Source: Streptomyces sp. NA04227 (GTDB lineage: Bacteria; Actinomycetota; Actinomycetes; Streptomycetales; Streptomycetaceae). From it: a stretch of DNA of 64,000 nt. Below are positions 33,274 to 42,303 of the stretch, piece by piece. The stretch spans positions 7,305,001-7,369,000 of the forward strand of contig NZ_CP054918.1 in the NCBI RefSeq assembly GCF_013364195.1, written 5' to 3'. A program made the translations under genes and the position numbers. Each line of letters starts with the position of its first letter. Within the stretch, counting starts at the first letter, position 1. A model generated the notes under the pieces. It searched no databases. It saw only the letters and a program-made list of their open reading frames with translations, and was not told the DNA's origin.

Positions 33274-35754
33274 ATGGAGCATGGCACCACAGCGGGCGAG
33301 ACTCCCGGCGAACGGGCTGGGGGCGGCACCACCGGACAGGGCGCGGCGGCAGGCCGGATTCCGCTTGCCGTGGCCGTCGTGGACGCCGCCGGTCTGGTCT
33401 CCCACTGGAGCACTGGTGCCCGCAGACTGTTCGGCGTCGACCGCGAACAGGCCGTCGGATCCCCGGCCGCGGATCTCCTGCCGGTCTCCGGGGCGCTGCC
33501 CGAGGAGCCCCGGCAGGACGAGGAGCCCGGGGAGGGCGGCGCGCCGCTCGGGCCCGAACTCGGTTCCTCCCTCGACAGCCGGCTCCCCTATCCTCGCGCG
33601 GGCCGCGCCCGGCTGCACGACGTGGACCGTATGATGCGCACCCGGCTCGACGTCCTGTGGTGGGCCTACCCGCTGGTGGGCCCCGGACCGGAGCGGCTGC
33701 TGGTCCTCGCCGCCGACGCGGCCGCCGTACTGCCCGGGGAAGAGGAGGAGGCCGGGGAGCGCATCGCACCCGCGTTCGCGCTGCACACCGACTTTCCCGG
33801 CGCCGAGGATCTCGCGCGTGAACTGCCGCAGATCCTGCCCAGCATGAGCGTGGGCGAGAGCACCCGGATCGTCTCGCAGGTCCTCGAACTGGGTTATCCG
33901 GTACTGGAGTTCAGCCAGCACGACCGGGTTCCGGTCACCCCGGACTGGGGTGTGCCGCGGCGGGTGGAACGCAAGGCGCGCAAGCAGCGCGCGGCCGAGG
34001 CCGCCGCCGCGGGCCTGCCCCACCAGCGCACCGCGGCGGAGGTCGCCGAGGACGCCGAGGATCTTGAGTACGCGGCGGTGCGCGAGCGCCTGGAGTTCCT
34101 GAACGAGGTCAGCGGGCGCATCGGCTCCTCCCTCGATCTGTCCCGCACCATCGTCGAGGTCAGCCGGGCCGTGGTGCCGCGCTTCACCGATGTCGCGGGC
34201 ACCTATCTGCGCGAGCAGGTGGTGGCCGGTGAGGGCTTCCCCGAGGGCGTGCCGGACGAGCGCACCATGTGGCACCGGGTGGCCGTGGAGCACACCGACG
34301 AACCGGGCCGCTGGGACGATGTGGTGCCGGTCGGTGAGTCGATGCCGTTCCCGGCGCACACACCGTTCTTCCAGTGCATGACCACCGGTGATCCGGTGCT
34401 CGTGCCGCGCATCAGCGAGCAGATGGGCAACGCCATCGCCTCGCAGTTCGAGAAGCGCGACATCCGGCCGCTGATCAACAACCGCTCCATGCTGGTGGTG
34501 CCGCTGAAGGCACGCAATGTCGTACTCGGCTTCATGATCCTGCTGCGGCACGCGGAGCGGGTCGAGTTCAACGACATGGACCGGGTCACCGGCGCCGAAC
34601 TCGCCGCGCGCGCCGGGCTGGTACTCGACAACGCCCGGATGTACACGTACCAGGAGAGCGTCGCCGAGACCCTCCAGGACAGCATGCTGCCGCACATCGA
34701 GCCGCGGATGTCCGGCTGCGAGATCGCCACCCGCTATCTGCCGGGCACCCTGCTCGGCCGGGTGGGCGGCGACTGGTTCGACTCGGTGAAGCTGCCCGGG
34801 TCGCGGACCGCGCTCGTGGTCGGCGACGTGATGGGGCACGGCCTCAACTCGGCCGCGATGATGGGGCAGTTGAGGACCGCCGTCCAGACCATGGCGGCTC
34901 TCGACCTGCCGCCCGCGCAACTGCTTCGCAACCTGGACGACCTCGCCCAGCGGCTCGGCGAGCACTACCTCGCCACCTGTCTGTACGCCGTGTACGACCC
35001 GATCGAGGGCGAGTTGAGCATCGCCAACGCCGGGCACATCCCGCCGGTCCTGGTACGCGCCGAGGACGGCCGCAGCGAACTGCTCGAACTGCCCACGGGT
35101 GCGCCGATCGGCGTCGGCGGGGTGCCCTTCGAGACGGTACGGGTGCCGGTCAGCCCCGGCGACCGGCTCGTGATGTGCACCGACGGCCTGGTCGAGATGC
35201 GCGGCGAGGACATCGGGGTGGGGCTCGCCGCGCTGTGCGAGTCGGCGGCGCATCCGGCGGCCTCCATGGACGACGCCTGCGACACGATCATCCGCTCGCT
35301 GGCCTCGCGCGGGGCCCGCAAGGACGATGTCGCCCTGCTGATGGCCAGGTTGAGCGGAGTGCGCGGACAGGACGTGGCCCGCTGGCGGCTGCCCGCCGAA
35401 CCGCGGGAGGCAGGGCGTGCCCGCCGGGCGGTGCGCGAACAGCTCGCCGCCTGGGGCCTTTCGACGCTCTCGGAGAGTGCCGAGCTGATGGTCGGTGAAC
35501 TGGTCGCCAACGCCGTCGTGCACTCTCCAAGCGGCAGCCTCGAACTGCGACTCGTACGCAGTGGCACCCTGCTGTGCGAGGTGGAGGACGACGACCACAC
35601 CCTGCCCACGCTGCTCAACGCCGGCCCCGCCGACGAGTTCGGGCGCGGCCTCAGGGTGGTGAGCACGCTGGCCCGGCAGTGGGGCACCAGCCGTACCAGC
35701 ACCGGAAAGACGGTCTGGTTCGAACTCTCACTGCCCCGGCGCAGGACCCGTTAG
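33274..35754 (+). CDS. SpoIIE-type serine phosphatase with PAS, GAF and ATP-binding domains
   Basis: This 826-residue cytoplasmic signalling protein reads as PAS-like (about residues 25-120, with VDAAGLVSHWSTGARRLFG), a linker with a coiled-coil-like RKARKQRAAEAAAA segment, GAF (about 280-450), PP2C/SpoIIE phosphatase (about 465-690; GGDWFDSV, VVGDVMGHGLNSA and CTDGLVE metal-site motifs), and a C-terminal GHKL ATPase of the anti-sigma type (about 705-820; ELMVGELVANAVVHS). Streptomyces has many of these; they control anti-anti-sigma factors in partner-switching pathways. It has both a phosphatase and a kinase-like module, so it may set the phosphorylation state of an STAS protein encoded elsewhere. 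ATG 33274 has AAGGAG. Confidence 0.92.
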   Translation: MEHGTTAGETPGERAGGGTTGQGAAAGRIPLAVAVVDAAGLVSHWSTGARRLFGVDREQAVGSPAADLLPVSGALPEEPRQDEEPGEGGAPLGPELGSSLDSRLPYPRAGRARLHDVDRMMRTRLDVLWWAYPLVGPGPERLLVLAADAAAVLPGEEEEAGERIAPAFALHTDFPGAEDLARELPQILPSMSVGESTRIVSQVLELGYPVLEFSQHDRVPVTPDWGVPRRVERKARKQRAAEAAAAGLPHQRTAAEVAEDAEDLEYAAVRERLEFLNEVSGRIGSSLDLSRTIVEVSRAVVPRFTDVAGTYLREQVVAGEGFPEGVPDERTMWHRVAVEHTDEPGRWDDVVPVGESMPFPAHTPFFQCMTTGDPVLVPRISEQMGNAIASQFEKRDIRPLINNRSMLVVPLKARNVVLGFMILLRHAERVEFNDMDRVTGAELAARAGLVLDNARMYTYQESVAETLQDSMLPHIEPRMSGCEIATRYLPGTLLGRVGGDWFDSVKLPGSRTALVVGDVMGHGLNSAAMMGQLRTAVQTMAALDLPPAQLLRNLDDLAQRLGEHYLATCLYAVYDPIEGELSIANAGHIPPVLVRAEDGRSELLELPTGAPIGVGGVPFETVRVPVSPGDRLVMCTDGLVEMRGEDIGVGLAALCESAAHPAASMDDACDTIIRSLASRGARKDDVALLMARLSGVRGQDVARWRLPAEPREAGRARRAVREQLAAWGLSTLSESAELMVGELVANAVVHSPSGSLELRLVRSGTLLCEVEDDDHTLPTLLNAGPADEFGRGLRVVSTLARQWGTSRTSTGKTVWFELSLPRRRTR

Positions 35755-35900
35755 GGGAGCGGACGTTACCTGTCTTCCTGCCCGCTTTCGCTGCCCGGAA
35801 CGGCTGCGGGGGCGGACAGCGGCTGCCGTACCCGAGAGCGAACCCGGAGTGAAGAGCGGCGTCCGCATCTTGCCCGGGGGCGCTGGGCGCGATAGACCGA

Positions 35901-35935
35901 TCTTGCTGAGCAAGAGCGAACTGGCGCCATAGGGT
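35901..35935 (+). promoter_or_regulatory. Candidate promoter and operator of the methyltransferase gene
   Basis: The dyad TCTTGCT-G-AGCAAGA (35901-35915, perfect 7-bp arms) lies upstream of TAGGGT (35930-35935), a common Streptomyces -10 form. With normal spacing the dyad would cover the -35 region. The start codon at 35948 follows closely. Confidence 0.45.
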
Positions 35936-35947
35936 GGGGAGTTGGCC

Positions 35948-36676
35948 ATGGGTGTGACGAGCCGGTACCGGGAATCCTGGGAGGGGTTCTGGAGCGAGGC
36001 ACCTCAGGAGCCGGGGGAGGTGCTCTGGGACGCGGACCCGGACGTGACGGCGGGACAGCATCTGCCGCTGCTCGAACCGCATCTGCGTGACGCCGAGTTG
36101 CCGTTCGTGGATCTCGGCTGCGGCAACGGCACCCAGACCCGCTTCATCGCCACCCGCTTCCGCAAGGTGTTCGGGGCCGACCTGTCCCTCGCCGCGATCG
36201 AGCGCGCCCATGCCCACAACACCCTGGACGGGCCGGAGTTCCGCGTCCTCGACTGTGTCGACGAGGACGAGGTCGCACAGTTCGCCGCGACCCTCGGCGG
36301 CGAGGCCAACGTCTACATGCGCGGCGTCCTGCACCAGTGCGAGCCGGGCGACCGGCAGCTCGTCATGGACGGCGTGGCCCGGCTCATAGGCGAGAACGGG
36401 CGGGCCATGCTCGTCGAACTCGCCGAGGACGCACGGTCGGTGCTCATGGGCCAGGCCCAGGGCCCCTCGGGTCCGCCGCCGAAACTGGCCCCGGTGCTCC
36501 GCCACGGCATCGCCCCGGGCGAGATGGCCGACGCCGAGCTGTCCGCGCATGTCGCGGAGGCGGGCCTCAGCCTCCTCGCGAGCGGCCGCATGCCCTTGAT
36601 CACGACGGAACACACCGCGCACGGCTCGCTCATCGAGGTGCCGTCGAACTGGCTGGTGGTCGGTCGCTCGGTGTGA
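35948..36676 (+). CDS. Class I SAM-dependent methyltransferase
   Basis: This 242-residue protein has the Rossmann SAM-binding motif I in FVDLGCGNGTQTRFIATRF (near residue 55) followed by an acidic strand end GADLS, and later FRVLDCVDEDEV as motif II. The substrate is not evident. Similar proteins in Streptomyces are annotated only as methyltransferases. ATG 35948 has GGGGAG 6 nt upstream; TTG 35942 is an alternative. A hairpin terminator follows at 36748-36769. Confidence 0.87.
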   Translation: MGVTSRYRESWEGFWSEAPQEPGEVLWDADPDVTAGQHLPLLEPHLRDAELPFVDLGCGNGTQTRFIATRFRKVFGADLSLAAIERAHAHNTLDGPEFRVLDCVDEDEVAQFAATLGGEANVYMRGVLHQCEPGDRQLVMDGVARLIGENGRAMLVELAEDARSVLMGQAQGPSGPPPKLAPVLRHGIAPGEMADAELSAHVAEAGLSLLASGRMPLITTEHTAHGSLIEVPSNWLVVGRSV

Positions 36677-36747
36677 GCGCCGGGTTCGTACGGATCCGTT
36701 GCGAGGGAAGGGACCGAGGCCCGGCGCTGGGCTCGTGGAAGGACGGA

Positions 36748-36769
36748 CCCCGCCGGGTTTCCGGCGGGG
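36748..36769. terminator. Terminator between convergent methyltransferase and PPOX genes
   Basis: A perfect 9-bp stem CCCCGCCGG/CCGGCGGGG closes on GTTT. Confidence 0.8.
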
Positions 36770-36817
36770 CCTCGTCGTGAACGCTCGTGGCGGCGACGGG
36801 TTCTGGAGGTGTGCCGG

Positions 36818-37264
36818 TCAGGGAGCGGGGACGGGCCCGCCGGGCCGGAACCGCTCGACCCCGACGATGTGCCGCACCTTGACCGGGCGCACGATCACCG
36901 CGACCCGCCGCTCACCCGGCATGAGCCATTCGAAGCGCTCGCTGCCCAGGTACTTGCGGGCCAGCCGGTCCATCAGCTCGTGCGCCTCCTCGCCCTCCAC
37001 GAAGCGGGACACCACACCACTGATCTGGACCCGGTCGAAGGGATCGGCCGTGTCCGCGTGCGAGAGATAGACGCGGGGGTCGCGGCGCAGGTTCTCCTCC
37101 TTGACCCGGCCCACCGAGGTGTTGAACATCAGCTCGCTCTCGCCCTCCAAGTCCACCCACATCGGGCTGACTTGTGGTGCTCCGTCGGCGAACACGGTAC
37201 CGACGTACCAGATGTTGGGGGCCTGCAGCCGGGCGCGGACGGCCTGGTCGAATGTCGCGGTCAT
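36818..37264 (-). CDS. PPOX-class F420-dependent oxidoreductase
   Basis: This 148-residue split-barrel protein has [21 protein letters not shown] and [19 protein letters not shown], cited as regions near residues 21 and 47, typical of the F420- or flavin-binding PPOX family of actinobacteria. It would reduce a small molecule with F420H2; the substrate is unknown. ATG 37264 is preceded by TAGCCT at a 6-nt gap, consistent with a leaderless transcript. It is divergent from the next gene. Confidence 0.88.
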   Translation of the reverse strand: MTATFDQAVRARLQAPNIWYVGTVFADGAPQVSPMWVDLEGESELMFNTSVGRVKEENLRRDPRVYLSHADTADPFDRVQISGVVSRFVEGEEAHELMDRLARKYLGSERFEWLMPGERRVAVIVRPVKVRHIVGVERFRPGGPVPAP

Positions 37265-37343
37265 CAGGGCAGGCTATCCGCCAGGGCAGAAGGGCTGGAC
37301 AAAGGGTTTGGGGGTGCGGCCGGGCATACCCGATCATGAACGG

Positions 37344-38024
37344 ATGGACTCTCGTTTCCTCGGCATACCTGAGCTCGGTGACCCCCCGTCCGTGGCGGTC
37401 GTGGTCGACGTGATGCGCGCTTTCACGGTGGCCGCCTGGGCTTTCGCCCAGGGGGCGGAAAGGATCGTGCTCGCCGAGTCGCTGGACGAAGTCCGGGCGC
37501 TCAAGGCGCGCCACCCGGACTGGGTGGCGCTCAAGGACGGTCCGCCCGCGCCCGGGTTCGACGCGGTCAACTCGCCCGGCCTGCTGCGGTCGACCGACCT
37601 CGGCGGACGGACCGTTGTGCAGAAGACCACGGCAGGGACGGTGGGCGCCCTCGCGGTGAAGGAGGCGTCGCTGGTGCTGTGCGCCGGCTTCGTGGTGGCC
37701 GAGGCGACGGCCCGGCTGCTGCGGACGCGCGCGTGCGACAGCGTCACGTTCGTGGTGACCGGCGAGGACGGGCGGGCCGAAGAAGACCTGGCGTGCGCGC
37801 AGTACATCGCGAGGAGGGTCACCGGGACGGGAACGGATGCCGCCGAGTTCCTTCGCCGCGCCGGTGAGTCGCGCGCTGCCACCGAGTTGGCGGAGGGCGT
37901 GCGTGCCGGAGCCCATCCCGATGACGTCGCACTCTGCCTCGAACTCGACCGGTTCCCCTTCGCCATGGTGGCGGCCCTGGAGGATGCGTTCATGGTCGTC
38001 CGGCCCGCGCCGGTCCTTCACTGA
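37344..38024 (+). CDS. 2-phosphosulfolactate-phosphatase-like protein (ComB family)
   Basis: This 226-residue protein resembles ComB, the Mg2+-dependent phosphatase of archaeal coenzyme M synthesis: [22 protein letters not shown] near the N-terminus, LVQKT-like region seen as [10 protein letters not shown], and [14 protein letters not shown] with [19 protein letters not shown] later (regions only). Actinomycetes do not make coenzyme M, so the true substrate is probably another small phosphoester. No pathway partners are beside it. The frame is open upstream, but ATG 37344 begins the conserved part. Confidence 0.8.
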   Translation: MDSRFLGIPELGDPPSVAVVVDVMRAFTVAAWAFAQGAERIVLAESLDEVRALKARHPDWVALKDGPPAPGFDAVNSPGLLRSTDLGGRTVVQKTTAGTVGALAVKEASLVLCAGFVVAEATARLLRTRACDSVTFVVTGEDGRAEEDLACAQYIARRVTGTGTDAAEFLRRAGESRAATELAEGVRAGAHPDDVALCLELDRFPFAMVAALEDAFMVVRPAPVLH

Positions 38025-38141
38025 CCGGCTAGGGCCACCGAGGGCGGTCTCGCGCTTACGGGGCACTCGCGCATCGAGCTTCCGCCCCGCCTGCGTACGC
38101 TTCATGGTGGGTTCGGCCCGCGCCGCGTAACGTGAAGCGCT

Positions 38142-38975
38142 ATGAAGATCCTGATCAGCGCCGACATGGAGGGCGCGACCGGCGTGACCTGGCCGGCCGA
38201 CGTGCTGCCCGGCACCCCGCAGTGGGAGCGCTGCCGTGCGATGTTCACCTCGGACGTGAACGCGGCGGTGCTCGGTTTCCTCGACGGCGGCGCCGACGAG
38301 GTGCTCATCAACGAGGCGCACTGGACCATGCGCAACCTGCTCCTCGAACAGCTCGACGAGCGCGCGCAGATGCTGACCGGCAGGCACAAGTCGCTGTCGA
38401 TGGTCGAGGGCGTGCAGCACGGCGACGTGGACGGCATCGCGTTCGTCGGCTACCACACCGGCGCCGGTGCCGAGGGCGTGCTCGCCCACACCTATCTGGC
38501 CAACTCGATCACCGGCGTATGGGTGAACGAGGTAAGGGCCAGCGAGGGTCTGCTCAACTCCCATGTGGTCGCCGAGTACGGCGTGCCCGTCGTCCTCGTC
38601 ACCGGCGACGACCTCACCTGCGAGGACGCCCTCGGCTACGCGCCCGGCGCCCTCAAGGTCGCGGTCAAGGACCATGTCTCCCGGTACGCGGCCGTGTGCC
38701 GTACCCCGGCGCGGACGGCCGCCGACATCCGGGCGGCGGCCAAGGAGGCGGCGGCCCTGGCGGTGCGCCACGAACCGGTCCGGGGCGGCCCGTTCACCGT
38801 CGAGGTGGAGTTCGACGCCGAGCACCTGTCCATGGCGGCCACCGTGGTGCCGGGCGTGGCCAGGACCGGGGAGCGCAAGGTCGCCTACACGAGCGAGTCC
38901 ATGTACGAGGGCATCCGCACCTTCAAGGCCGTCACCACGGTCGTCTCGGCTGCGGTGGAGGAGCAGTATGGCTGA
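38142..38975 (+). CDS. M55 family D-aminopeptidase (DppA-like)
   Basis: This 277-residue protein matches the zinc D-aminopeptidase DppA of Bacillus. The metal residues line up as D8 and E10 (ISADMEG), H60 (NEAHW), H105 (VGYHTGAG) and E135. DppA removes N-terminal D-alanine from short peptides, a step in using peptidoglycan-derived D-Ala-D-Ala. ATG 38142 follows TAACGT by 8 nt, suggesting a leaderless start. It is the first of four peptidase genes on one transcript and overlaps the next gene by 8 nt. Confidence 0.9.
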   Translation: MKILISADMEGATGVTWPADVLPGTPQWERCRAMFTSDVNAAVLGFLDGGADEVLINEAHWTMRNLLLEQLDERAQMLTGRHKSLSMVEGVQHGDVDGIAFVGYHTGAGAEGVLAHTYLANSITGVWVNEVRASEGLLNSHVVAEYGVPVVLVTGDDLTCEDALGYAPGALKVAVKDHVSRYAAVCRTPARTAADIRAAAKEAAALAVRHEPVRGGPFTVEVEFDAEHLSMAATVVPGVARTGERKVAYTSESMYEGIRTFKAVTTVVSAAVEEQYG

Positions 38976-40314
38976 GCAGGCTGAGCAGGTGGACCCCCAG
39001 GCGCTGGACGAGGTCGTCGCCTTCACCAGTGAACTCATCCGCATCGACACCACCAACCGGGGCGGCGGCGACTGCCGGGAACGCCCGGCCGCCGAGTACG
39101 CGGCCGAGCGCCTCGCCGAGGCCGGTCTGAAGCCGGTGCTGCTCGAACGCACCCCGGGCCGGACCAATGTCGTCGCCCGTATCGAGGGCACCGACCCCTC
39201 GGCCGAGGCGCTCCTGGTGCACGGCCATCTGGACGTGGTGCCCGCCGAGGCGGCGGACTGGTCCGTCGCGCCGTTCTCCGGCGAGATCAAGGACGGCGTC
39301 GTCTGGGGCCGCGGCGCCGTGGACATGAAGAACATGGACGCGATGATCCTGGCCGTCGCCCGCCAGTGGGCCCGCTCAGGCATCCGGCCGCGCCGGGACC
39401 TCGTCATCGCCTTCACCGCCGACGAGGAGGCCAGCGCCGAGGACGGCTCGGGCTTTCTCGCGGACCGGCACCCCGAGCTGTTCGAGGGCTGCACCGAGGG
39501 CATCAGCGAGTCCGGAGCCTTCACCTTCCACGACGGGCGGGGCAATGAGCTCTACCCCGTCGCGGCCGGTGAGCGCGGCACCGGCTGGCTGAAACTGACC
39601 GCACGCGGCCGGGCAGGGCACGGCTCCAAGGTCAACCGCGAGAACGCCGTACTGCGGCTGGCCGCGGCCGTGCAGCGGATCGGCGAGTACACCTGGCCGC
39701 TGCGCCTCACCCCGACGGTCACCGCCGCCCTGAGCGAACTCGCGGAGCTCTACGGCATCGAGGGCGCCGACCCCGCCGCGCTGCGGTCCGGCGCCTGCGA
39801 CGCCGACGCCCTGGTGGCCGAGCTGGGCCGAGCGGCCTCGCTGCTGGAACCGGTGCTCCGCAACAGCAGCAACCCGACCATGCTGGACGCCGGTTACAAG
39901 GTCAACGTGATCCCCGGCGAGGCCACCGCCTTCGTCGACGGACGCTTCCTCGCGGGCGCCGAGGAGGAGTTCCGCAGCACCCTCGACGAGCTGACGGGCG
40001 AGCACGTCGACTGGGAGTTCCACCATCGCGAAGTGGCCCTCCAGGCACCGCTCGACTCGGCCACGTACAAGAAGATGCGGGCCGCCGTCGAGGAGTTCGC
40101 GCCCGAGGGGAGGGTCGTGCCGTACTGCATGTCGGGCGGTACGGACGCCAAGCAGTTCTCGCGCCTGGGCATCACGGGGTACGGCTTCACTCCGCTGAAA
40201 CTGCCGTTGGGCTACGACTACCAGGCCATGTTCCACGGTGTCGACGAACGGGTGCCCGTCGAGTCGCTCCACTTCGGCGTACGCGTACTCGACCGCTTCC
40301 TGCGGACGGCCTGA
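38968..40314 (+). CDS. M20 family metallopeptidase
   Basis: This 448-residue protein has the M20 di-zinc site: VHGHLDVVPA (His, Asp), GRGAVDMKNMD (bridging Asp), ADEEAS (catalytic Glu-Glu) and a C-terminal GGTDAKQFS followed by FHGVDERV (His). The lid-like dimerisation domain lies in the middle. Relatives include ArgE/DapE-type deacylases and carboxypeptidases acting on dipeptides or N-acyl amino acids. It starts inside the end of the M55 gene (8-nt overlap, GGAGGAG upstream), so it is translationally coupled. Confidence 0.92.
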   Translation: MAEQAEQVDPQALDEVVAFTSELIRIDTTNRGGGDCRERPAAEYAAERLAEAGLKPVLLERTPGRTNVVARIEGTDPSAEALLVHGHLDVVPAEAADWSVAPFSGEIKDGVVWGRGAVDMKNMDAMILAVARQWARSGIRPRRDLVIAFTADEEASAEDGSGFLADRHPELFEGCTEGISESGAFTFHDGRGNELYPVAAGERGTGWLKLTARGRAGHGSKVNRENAVLRLAAAVQRIGEYTWPLRLTPTVTAALSELAELYGIEGADPAALRSGACDADALVAELGRAASLLEPVLRNSSNPTMLDAGYKVNVIPGEATAFVDGRFLAGAEEEFRSTLDELTGEHVDWEFHHREVALQAPLDSATYKKMRAAVEEFAPEGRVVPYCMSGGTDAKQFSRLGITGYGFTPLKLPLGYDYQAMFHGVDERVPVESLHFGVRVLDRFLRTA

Positions 40315-40326
40315 GAAGGGGGAATC

Positions 40327-42303
40327 GTGCAGACCATGCCGTACGGCGCCTGGCAGTCGCCGATCGACGCCGGGCTCGCCGCCGCTCACGACGGACATCC
40401 GGAGTACGTGGGCACCGTCGGGGCCGAGACCTGGTGGACCGAGCCACGCCCGACCGAGGGCGGCCGCCGCGCCCTGGTGCGCAGGCGCGCGGACGGCAGC
40501 CGGGAGTCCCTGCTGCCCGAGCCCTGGAACGTGCGCAGCCGCGTCATCGAGTACGGCGGAACCCCGTGGGCGGCCGTCGAGCGGGACGGCGGGCCCCTGG
40601 TGGTCTTCGTGCACTTTCCCGACCAGCGCCTGTACGCCTACGAGCCCGGGGCACCCGGCGCCGCACCCCGGCCGCTCACCCCCGTGTCCCCGGTCGGCGG
40701 CGGACTGCGCTGGGCGGACCCCGTACCGCACCTCGACCGCGGCGAAGTCTGGTGCGTACTGGAGGAGTTCACCGGCGAGGGACCCAGCGACGTGCGGCGG
40801 GTGGTGGCCGCCGTCCCGCTGGACGGCTCGGCGGCCGAGGACCGCGCGGCGGTACGGGAACTCTCCGGCGACGAGCACCGCTTCGTCACCGGGGCCCGGC
40901 TCTCGCCGGACGGCGGACACGCGGTCTGGCTGGCCTGGGACCATCCGCGGATGCCCTGGGAGGGCACCGAGGTCAAGCTGGCCCGGGTGCGGGAGGACGG
41001 AAGCTTCGGCGCGGCGGTGACCTTCGCCGGGGGACCCGGGGAGTCCGTGGCCCAGGTCGAGTGGCTCGCCGACGGCTCGCTGCTTTTCGCCGCCGACCGC
41101 ACCGGCTGGTGGAACCTCTACCGGGCCGGCCTCGACGGCGGGAGCACCGCGCTGTGCCCGCGCGAGGAGGAATTCGGCGGCCCGCTCTGGAAGATCGGAC
41201 ACCGCTGGTTCGCCCCGCTCGACAACGGCCTGGTGGCCGTCGTGCACGGACGCGGATCCACGGCGCTCGGCGTACTCGACCCGCAGACCGGCGAGATGGT
41301 CGACGTGGCGGGCCCCTGGAGCGAATGGGCCCCCAGCCTGGCCGCGCACGGGACCCGGGTGGTCGGCATCGCCGCGAGCCCGCGCAGCGCGTACGAGGTG
41401 GTCGAGCTCGACACCTGCACCGGCCGGGCCCGGGTCGTCGGCTCCGAGCACCGGGACCCGGTCGACCCAGCCCACTACCCCGAGCCCCAGATCCGCACCT
41501 TCCGGGGGCCCGAGGACCGCGAGATCCACGCGCACGTCTACCCGCCGCACAACCCCGGCCATGTCGCCCCGGACGGCGAGCTGCCGCCCTATGTGATCTG
41601 GGCGCACGGCGGCCCGACCAGTCGCTCGCCGCTCGTACTCGACCTGGAGATCGCCTACTTCACCTCGCGCGGCATCGGCGTCGCCGAGGTCAACTACGGC
41701 GGTTCGACGGGGTACGGCCGCGCCTACCGCGAGCGGCTGCGCGAGCAGTGGGGCGTGGTGGACGTGGACGACTGCGCGGCGGTCGCCCTCGCGCTCGCCG
41801 CGGAGGGCACCGCGGACCGCGCCCGGCTCGCGATCCGCGGCGGCAGCGCGGGCGGCTGGACCAGCGCGGCCTCCCTCGCCGCGACCGACGTCTACGCCTG
41901 CGGCACCGTCCTGTACCCGGTGCTCGACCTCACCGGCTGGGGCACGGGGGAGACCCACGACTTCGAGTCGCAGTACCTGGAATCGCTGGTCGGACCGCTC
42001 GCCGAGGTACCCGCCCGCTATGCCGAACGCTCGCCCTCGGCCAAGGCCGAGCAGATCACCGCGCCCTTCCTGCTGCTCCAGGGCCTGGACGACGTGATCT
42101 GCCCGCCCGTCCAGTGCGAACGCTTCCTCGCCCGGATGAAGGGCAGGGGGATACCGCACGCCTACCTCGCCTTCGAAGGGGAGGGCCACGGCTTCCGCAA
42201 GTCGGACACCCTGATCCGGGTCCTGGAGGCCGAACTCTCCCTGTACGCCCAGGTGTTCGGGCTGCCCGAGCCCGGGGTGCCTCGCCTGGAGCTGTCACGA
42301 TGA
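40327..42303 (+). CDS. S9 family prolyl-oligopeptidase-like peptidase
   Basis: This 658-residue protein has an N-terminal beta-propeller (about residues 20-390, with WD-like repeats) and a C-terminal alpha/beta-hydrolase domain. The nucleophile is Ser507 in IRGGSAGGWTS, the acid lies in LLLQGLDDVICPPVQ and the histidine in FEGEGHGFRK. This is the dipeptidyl-peptidase/acylaminoacyl-peptidase group, which cleaves short peptides in the cytoplasm; no signal peptide is seen. It begins 12 nt after the M20 gene and overlaps the LD-carboxypeptidase gene by 4 nt. Confidence 0.92.
   Translation: MQTMPYGAWQSPIDAGLAAAHDGHPEYVGTVGAETWWTEPRPTEGGRRALVRRRADGSRESLLPEPWNVRSRVIEYGGTPWAAVERDGGPLVVFVHFPDQRLYAYEPGAPGAAPRPLTPVSPVGGGLRWADPVPHLDRGEVWCVLEEFTGEGPSDVRRVVAAVPLDGSAAEDRAAVRELSGDEHRFVTGARLSPDGGHAVWLAWDHPRMPWEGTEVKLARVREDGSFGAAVTFAGGPGESVAQVEWLADGSLLFAADRTGWWNLYRAGLDGGSTALCPREEEFGGPLWKIGHRWFAPLDNGLVAVVHGRGSTALGVLDPQTGEMVDVAGPWSEWAPSLAAHGTRVVGIAASPRSAYEVVELDTCTGRARVVGSEHRDPVDPAHYPEPQIRTFRGPEDREIHAHVYPPHNPGHVAPDGELPPYVIWAHGGPTSRSPLVLDLEIAYFTSRGIGVAEVNYGGSTGYGRAYRERLREQWGVVDVDDCAAVALALAAEGTADRARLAIRGGSAGGWTSAASLAATDVYACGTVLYPVLDLTGWGTGETHDFESQYLESLVGPLAEVPARYAERSPSAKAEQITAPFLLLQGLDDVICPPVQCERFLARMKGRGIPHAYLAFEGEGHGFRKSDTLIRVLEAELSLYAQVFGLPEPGVPRLELSR

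Noticed and set aside
30545..33769. A 1074-codon minus-strand open frame opposite the MFS gene
   Set aside because: It has low-complexity composition and is fully antisense to a recognisable transporter with correct codon bias.
30622..35754. A 1710-codon plus-strand open frame spanning the MFS and SpoIIE genes
   Set aside because: Only the part from 33274 is a real gene. The upstream part is an alternative reading of the MFS gene with arginine-rich nonsense composition, typical of high-GC DNA.
39376..42189. A 937-codon minus-strand open frame opposite the M20 and S9 peptidase genes
   Set aside because: It is antisense to strong peptidase genes, with Gly/Arg/Val-biased composition and no motif.
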